From: Arcobacter sp.
Lineage (GTDB): Bacteria > Campylobacterota > Campylobacteria > Campylobacterales > Arcobacteraceae
Assembly: GCA_016744485.1 (NCBI GenBank)
Contig: JADGEG010000016.1
Location: 1-17,369, forward strand
Length of the DNA: 17,369 nucleotides
Direction: 5' to 3'
Shown: in pieces, positions 14,701 through 17,369 of the stretch
How positions within the stretch are numbered: position 1 is the stretch's first letter
Layout of the letters: every line of letters begins with the position of its first letter
The notes under the pieces: generated by a model
Told to the model about the DNA's origin: nothing
What the model saw: only the letters and a program-made list of their open reading frames with translations
The model's database searches: none
Program-made: the position numbers and the translations under genes

Positions 14701-17156
14701 AGATGTAAAAACTTTGTTAAATTTTTTATGTCTTTTATGGATTTATATTTATATTGTTTAGCTATATATCTAGGAATAATATCAAATTTTTTTGTACCAT
14801 TTTTACTTTTTAATTTAATAATTCTAGCTTCATCTTGTGTTATTGTTCCCACTTCTATAAATCTTTTATTATCAAGTGCTAAAACATAATCATCATTTAT
14901 GGCAGTAAATATGTTTTTTTTACTTTTAATGTCATAAAACTTCATGTATTTCATATTATTAGGTGCGGGTGGTAAGCTAGAATAATCCATATCTTGAAAA
15001 TTTACATCATTAAAGTCTTCAAGCTGATAGTTTATATCTTCATCTTGCCAGTTCTGATTAAAAATTTCATTATGTTCTTTTAAGCTATCTTTGTAATCAT
15101 AAGAATTAAAAGCTTTCTTTGTAGCTAGCATCCTTAATGATTTTTCTATCATTTCATCTAGCATATTATCACTATCATCTTCTTTACTTGTTTTTTTAAT
15201 ATTATCATTTGTAAGTTTCTGTATCTCTTTTGAATCTACATCAATAATATTTTTTATATCTTTATTCTTTTGTGTATTTAATTCTTCTACTGTAATACCC
15301 TTATCACTTGCTTCTTGTTTTTGAATATCATTAGTAACTGTTGTGTTGTCAAGTTCAACTTTGGTGTCATTATTTGGGATAATTTCTGTTGGTGTCTCTT
15401 TTTGAATATTTGCTGCTTCTTTTTGGACTTCCTTAGTATTTCCAACTGCTTGAGAAAGTTCATCATCTATTATTTCTTTAGGTGTTAAATCGGTATTTTC
15501 TTTAGTGTCTCCAAATAATTCAGTTTCTAACTCTTTGTATCTATTTTGTACTTGCTGTAAAGGTTCATTACTAATTATCTTTTTTTGAGTTTTATCACTT
15601 AATTCACCATTCATACCATTTTGGAGTTTTTGACCTATTTCTTTATTTGTTAGAGGTACTTTTGATTTTGATATCTCTGTGTTTTTATTAAGTTCTTGAG
15701 ACTTCCACTCTTCTTTTATTTTTTCAACTGCTAGTATTTTTTCATCTCTAGTTAATGGTATAGGCTCATTTTTATTTTTCAAAACACCATTCATACCATC
15801 TTGAAGCTTTTGACCTATTTCTTTATTCGATAATATTGTAGGTTTGTTTTTATCTTTATTATATATATCTTGTATTTCTTGTGATGATATATTATTAACA
15901 GCAGTATTTAATTCATCTTCTAGTGTTGGTTTTCTTCTTAAAACTCCAATAACTTCAGCTCCACCTTTAAGAGTAGTACCTGCAACTCCACCCATAAAAG
16001 CTGAAAATTTAGCATCATCACTTGAAGCAATTTCTCCTAAAGTTTTGGCTCCATCTTTTTGTGTTAAATGTGTTTGGCTTACAGTTTCTCCAAATTCTTG
16101 TATACCTTCAAATGCTCCACCACCTACAATACCACCTGCTATACCTAGTTTTGTTTTTGGTTTTGTAGATTTTAATGTTTTACCCAATACTTTAAGTCCA
16201 AATCTTTCACCTAAAAGTAAAGCAGACTGTGTAGCTAGTGCTTCTGCGTACCATAAAGCACTAGGAGATTTTCCTTTATTATTTTTTATATATTCATCTT
16301 CAAACTTAGATACTCTAGTACCTATAGCAAGTGCTGTTGATGGCAAAGTAAGTAACTGTATCATTTCTCCACTACTATCAGCTAAGATAGAAGGTAAATG
16401 TTTTGTCGCTTTTAAAAGTGCTTTTCCCCAGTCATTATTATCCCAATCTTTTCTTATATCTTGCATTTGAAATTTATCTTGTGTTCTATTTGCTTTTGAA
16501 TAACCTGCAATTTCATCTGCTAAGTCTTGGCTTATTGCTTTTGGCACAGGTATTTTATCTCCAACAATATCTAAGCCTATAGTTTTTAAACCTCTTTTGC
16601 TAAATTTTGAAACTGCTCTAGCTGATTCTCTTGATTGTTGTATTAAAGATGATTGTACCTGATCTATAACATTATCATCATTTAATGGTACATCTATTGT
16701 ATGTTTTGGTGCATAGATTAAGTTGTTGTGTTTATTTGTAGGTACAGCTTTTATTTTTTGGTTTAAACTTAAGTCTACCGCCATACTAGCTATATCTTTT
16801 TTTTGTTCAAAATCCTTAGCTATTTTATTATTCCAACTATCAGGTGTCGTATCTTTATAATTTAACTCTCCTGTTTTAAATTTCTCTTGATATGTTAGTG
16901 GTTCATTGTTGTTTATTTTATTTTGAATCTCATCTGTAAATATTGGGGTGACATGTTTGTCATATGTATCTGATATATCAAAATCAAGTTGACTATCTCT
17001 AAATGCTTGTTTGTATTTATCTTGTGTGCCTTGTGGCAATGCTTCAAATTCACTATCTGATAAATCAGTCTCAAAATATTTATCTAAGTATTTGTTTTTT
17101 GTAGCTAAATCTAAATCTTGAAATTCTTTATCATCAAATATTTCTAGTTTTTTCAT
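8709..17156 (-). CDS. Giant phage polyvalent protein: SF2 helicase, N6 methyltransferase, barnase-like nuclease, metallopeptidase
   Basis: A single open frame of 2815 residues. N-terminus: two short related units (about 9-28 and 35-52), then a Gly/Ala-rich amphipathic stretch at about 335-400. Residues 855-985 are a Ser/Thr/Asn/Gly linker. An SF2 helicase spans about 1030-1560, with Walker A GTGTGKT (K1062), DESH 1143-1146, SAT 1204-1206 and QIEGRTYR from Q1511. An adenine-N6 methyltransferase spans about 1620-1790, with EPSVGHG 1648-1654 and NPPF 1707-1710. A barnase/EndoU-like (PBECR) nuclease-type domain spans about 1905-1995, starting IHHIINNHG. A zincin has HELAH 2147-2151 and a likely third ligand at E2195 or E2199. 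The rest is helical, ending in the first half of an LPD38-like region. Similar phage proteins, such as P1 DarB with its helicase-methyltransferase core, are thought to enter the cell with DNA and block defences. The start has AAAAGG upstream. All listed catalytic motifs look intact. Confidence 0.9.
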   Translation of the reverse strand: MKKLEIFDDKEFQDLDLATKNKYLDKYFETDLSDSEFEALPQGTQDKYKQAFRDSQLDFDISDTYDKHVTPIFTDEIQNKINNNEPLTYQEKFKTGELNYKDTTPDSWNNKIAKDFEQKKDIASMAVDLSLNQKIKAVPTNKHNNLIYAPKHTIDVPLNDDNVIDQVQSSLIQQSRESARAVSKFSKRGLKTIGLDIVGDKIPVPKAISQDLADEIAGYSKANRTQDKFQMQDIRKDWDNNDWGKALLKATKHLPSILADSSGEMIQLLTLPSTALAIGTRVSKFEDEYIKNNKGKSPSALWYAEALATQSALLLGERFGLKVLGKTLKSTKPKTKLGIAGGIVGGGAFEGIQEFGETVSQTHLTQKDGAKTLGEIASSDDAKFSAFMGGVAGTTLKGGAEVIGVLRRKPTLEDELNTAVNNISSQEIQDIYNKDKNKPTILSNKEIGQKLQDGMNGVLKNKNEPIPLTRDEKILAVEKIKEEWKSQELNKNTEISKSKVPLTNKEIGQKLQNGMNGELSDKTQKKIISNEPLQQVQNRYKELETELFGDTKENTDLTPKEIIDDELSQAVGNTKEVQKEAANIQKETPTEIIPNNDTKVELDNTTVTNDIQKQEASDKGITVEELNTQKNKDIKNIIDVDSKEIQKLTNDNIKKTSKEDDSDNMLDEMIEKSLRMLATKKAFNSYDYKDSLKEHNEIFNQNWQDEDINYQLEDFNDVNFQDMDYSSLPPAPNNMKYMKFYDIKSKKNIFTAINDDYVLALDNKRFIEVGTITQDEARIIKLKSKNGTKKFDIIPRYIAKQYKYKSIKDIKNLTKFLHLDRPNVNKNETPNTTSRAYKPTKYDIVNKEEVRINDPDKSTILARHSKNTGDYKQTDKNSHDERTNATTSNSGQNGNIDDEANATTKQSSDLISGGDSTIRRESSNKQLSNTNEPIQSKNSTSGNSEPIGSSGANEQGTSPKSSAATSTTGTTGKSKEEKPVEKTLERGFDKLTFKEKLQLQINVEDLPVILGDISNIKETLPVLLEDQQLDVLKAEKRFFNFEPDDETQGKGMLFTNGTGTGKTYTGLGIVKRFLKRKLTSILILVPTDVKAKDWIEDGQNVQVEMTQLNGIKDKGTNTTITTYANFYQNEAVHKKNWDLVVYDESHYLQANQTGEVTATTQAHFKTTNSIGHLMNGYMPSDKNYMQHLAKAQKKSAKTKVVFLSATPFKGHKSLKYANGYLFEMGGGSRTGAYNAGSSEDTFYINNFGYKMRYNKLNRPDKEVNVGYMERKFSDMLISKGAMSARSLKVNADYSREFIDVLNNHKFQDALNTLFDHKSIKYDNLRKYARQRFYNYIESSQLYESIKAKQVIPRIKEHLALGRKVVLFHRYKSNPSGVNSPFDFRNAHYAYFKMVHGKKTQHTKFIKDDPKALEEALLFQSETNFTNIFNGYENALTTLKKEFATDLLLFNGSVSKKKRKNNIESFNDNKKDLILIQEQAGKEGISLHDIDGDKQRVLINLGIPDDPIAGIQIEGRTYRTAVKSDAIYEYPILGISSEAYTFGTKINERVGTVENLAMGNGARALKEQFKLAYENAHTELPNKEQGKGGKKADINKEIANPFDNAISDYFAKGKGKKNHLGKDYFATPEPIGLKMVEWSDIKAGEDALEPSVGHGAIGKFFPENSNNTFIEMSFSLADMASINVSGKIVRSSFEAHSITNKYDSIIMNPPFGVGGKIAMEHLSKAYDSHLRDRGRAVVLVPSGASMNKSFNKWLNEIDKKEKLVRNVIVVADIALPIITFERAGTKVASRILILDKNRSDSKYTNNIDLSGIDNITELFKRLKDISIVHKQDNTINNDSLASSNSSNNYMAKPNNIVKNPQGFKSFLNQAKKIKDKLMKYKIEDISKEEKQELSKKYKFKNPDNIKRVINNYQIHHIINNHGDIKSEESRGNMAIRDTDILNYPNIIHSSDLKIYSKNKNGIPTIVYGKQLNKEYFIIVEEIRTGKHELSLHTMRISKGKLTEGDLMLSKDKPQSQHPKMIPSYEKSIAQNTPNSQDGTKITPNESEDENLYHKAGDSVGINYIDTYGATELPTRPKDNIVNIGSRKVDLPTLENPTNADSLRVYLSDIIGGRLYDSKIKNKSALGVYKRNDSAIRVKNHSDIEVMAHELAHYLDFFHNNKTKKAIDSFFRSAIMKNKDEVKGVSYTTNPKLELSEGFAEFTRLWLTNYNAVNQVAPNMVKDFEAKLKKDKNLYTKMITLQEGMHSYYFQGADVMLRSKRGGELDSTAKKIQRSQIELGKDLRQKAIDKLHTIKRIETEILGDTPADAMHSAYKSLQMVNGHSSIMYSAMNNGIPFIKENGDITYSGKSLNAIFKPATSKGEAQVRLLEDYLVAKRASELKEQGRENLITDQEITAGLKLVEANPEFETIFNDYQDFNDGMLDFYVDMKLITTAQRENFKEFNKNYVPFHRITESVQYGTVPPSKIGQRLTGGTHSLGNIMENIIDGIESNIKEALISRGKSVFYKMLEDSGMGGVYATRVGTESKLVKADINRQAKNMAMIMAQLGITVSKNGQIISGDISNDPIIDISEIEENLLLNPTALEFFTHGHKPTSTTGYIDSAIIDDKIVYFETNDIGLVDAITSFRSNHYNEVVQGLMTVKNVMTWNITNNPLFYLANFTRDTVSAGVLSKNNFIPVVNSVKGMYHFITKSNTFKEFMASGAGYGTRRTTLGSDIQAMQMLEVNRKWDILGKIISGMEYGADVFEYGTRIGDFALAKKEKKSNWQGGFESREVSTDFAIKGSDQTISGFLATVPFMKAGINGIDKTARRIFSLNEK
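14446..14509. repeat. Short repeat inside the disordered linker of the giant gene
   Basis: GTAGTTGCATTTG occurs at 14446-14458 and 14497-14509, 51 bases (17 codons) apart, encoding two NATT segments in the Ser/Thr/Asn-rich linker. It is in frame, consistent with growth of the linker by small duplications. Confidence 0.5.
15605..15827. repeat. 60-codon-spaced duplication within the giant gene
   Basis: Two 43-base copies, 15605-15647 and 15785-15827, differ at three positions and are exactly 180 bases apart. Both encode NKEIGQKLQ followed by D or N and then GMNG, near residues 444-457 and 504-517. This indicates an internal repeat unit of about 60 residues, of unknown function, in the region before the linker. 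Confidence 0.85.
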
Positions 17157-17227
17157 CTTAAGTGCCTTTTAGCAATATCTATTTTAGTGAAGTAAAAATA
17201 TATAAGTATTATTTATATATGGTATAG
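17157..17227 (-). promoter_or_regulatory. 71-base gap upstream of the giant gene
   Basis: It holds the ribosome binding site AAAAGG, about eight bases before the ATG at 17156, and a weak -10-like TAAAAT at 17181-17186 with no convincing -35. The giant gene may therefore be transcribed from here or from further upstream together with the gene that ends at 17228. Confidence 0.25.
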
Positions 17228-17369
17228 TTAGTCTATCTTTATATGTTTCCAATTAATTTTTTGTTTCTTCGATTCTTGGGTTGTTTTATTTATATTAGAT
17301 AGATAAAGCTTGTATGCTAAATTTGGTTCAAGTTTATATTCTTTAGAAATAGTTGATACTTCTGTAACT
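17228..17369 (-). CDS. 3' end of an unidentified phage-element gene
   Basis: The last 46 codons of a reading frame enter from the right window edge and end with TAA at 17228-17230. The readable end is Lys- and Asn-rich and finishes INWKHIKID. There is no recognisable motif, so no function is given. The same strand and the 71-base gap suggest it belongs to the same gene run as the giant polyvalent protein. The composition resembles coding sequence, and the frame is open for the whole visible stretch, but 46 codons alone give limited support. Confidence 0.6.
   Translation of the reverse strand, partial: VTEVSTISKEYKLEPNLAYKLYLSNINKTTQESKKQKINWKHIKID

Noticed and set aside
15844..16470. Open frame of 208 codons on the plus strand
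   Set aside because: It is antisense to the N-terminal part of the giant gene. It is Ser/Pro/hydrophobic-rich as expected of the complement of that gene, with no domain.
17272..17281. ATTCTTGGGT shared with 6980-6989 as possible att repeat
   Set aside because: It is only ten bases, and both copies encode TQE-type codons in minus-strand genes; chance or coding similarity is enough.
1..17369. CRISPR array or insertion sequence
   Set aside because: No regularly spaced repeats with spacers and no transposase or terminal inverted repeats were seen on reading through the window.

Overview
The window is AT-rich DNA from what looks like a member of the Campylobacterota, most likely the Arcobacter group. 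The evidence is the very low GC, T-rich promoters with a recognisable -10 but little -35, and the style of the histidine kinase (IAHQWNEPL H-box) and HD-GYP-like proteins. No ribosomal marker is present, so the genus is inference. There is no gene-free stretch longer than about 145 bases.

Left part, 1-6863, is chromosomal-looking. On the minus strand, read right to left, come a small unknown protein (3914-4252), a TRAP-type substrate-binding lipoprotein (2674-3768), a membrane histidine kinase with a periplasmic binding-protein-like sensor region (428-2620) and an OmpR-type response regulator cut by the window start (1-417). The last three look like one operon: a solute capture protein plus a two-component system. 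A tandem 9-base repeat with 11-base period (3890-3909) upstream of the lipoprotein could be the regulator's binding site. Divergent from this, on the plus strand, a second cluster encodes an exported DsrE-like protein (4373-4810), an exported alpha/beta hydrolase (4837-5622) and a cytoplasmic protein with two degenerate HD-GYP-like halves (5635-6792).

At 6864-6939 lies a tRNA-Glu(UUC)-like gene with a mismatch at the base of the acceptor stem and an unusual C37. Everything to its right, 6940-17369, is on the minus strand and looks like part of a phage or phage-derived element that abuts the tRNA 3' end. Its centrepiece is one 2815-residue protein (8709-17156) of the polyvalent type known from phages and conjugative elements. 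It carries, in order, an N-terminal region with a Gly-rich amphipathic stretch, a long disordered linker, an SF2 helicase, an adenine-N6 DNA methyltransferase, a barnase-like nuclease domain, an HExxH metallopeptidase and a long C-terminal helical region. That C-terminal region appears to continue in the next gene (7681-8712), which starts in an ATGA overlap, so an LPD38-like domain is split across two genes. The last gene before the tRNA (6978-7679) is a helix-turn-helix protein resembling small terminase subunits (DUF1804-like). The 3' end of one more gene enters from the right (17228-17369). No integrase, capsid, portal or large terminase is visible, so it cannot be decided here whether this is the edge of a complete prophage, a remnant, or a satellite.

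The polyvalent protein is the most interesting item. Known relatives such as DarB of phage P1 are packaged in the virion and protect incoming DNA. The domain set here would fit a multi-enzyme cargo that acts on the host at entry, but that role is inferred from family knowledge.
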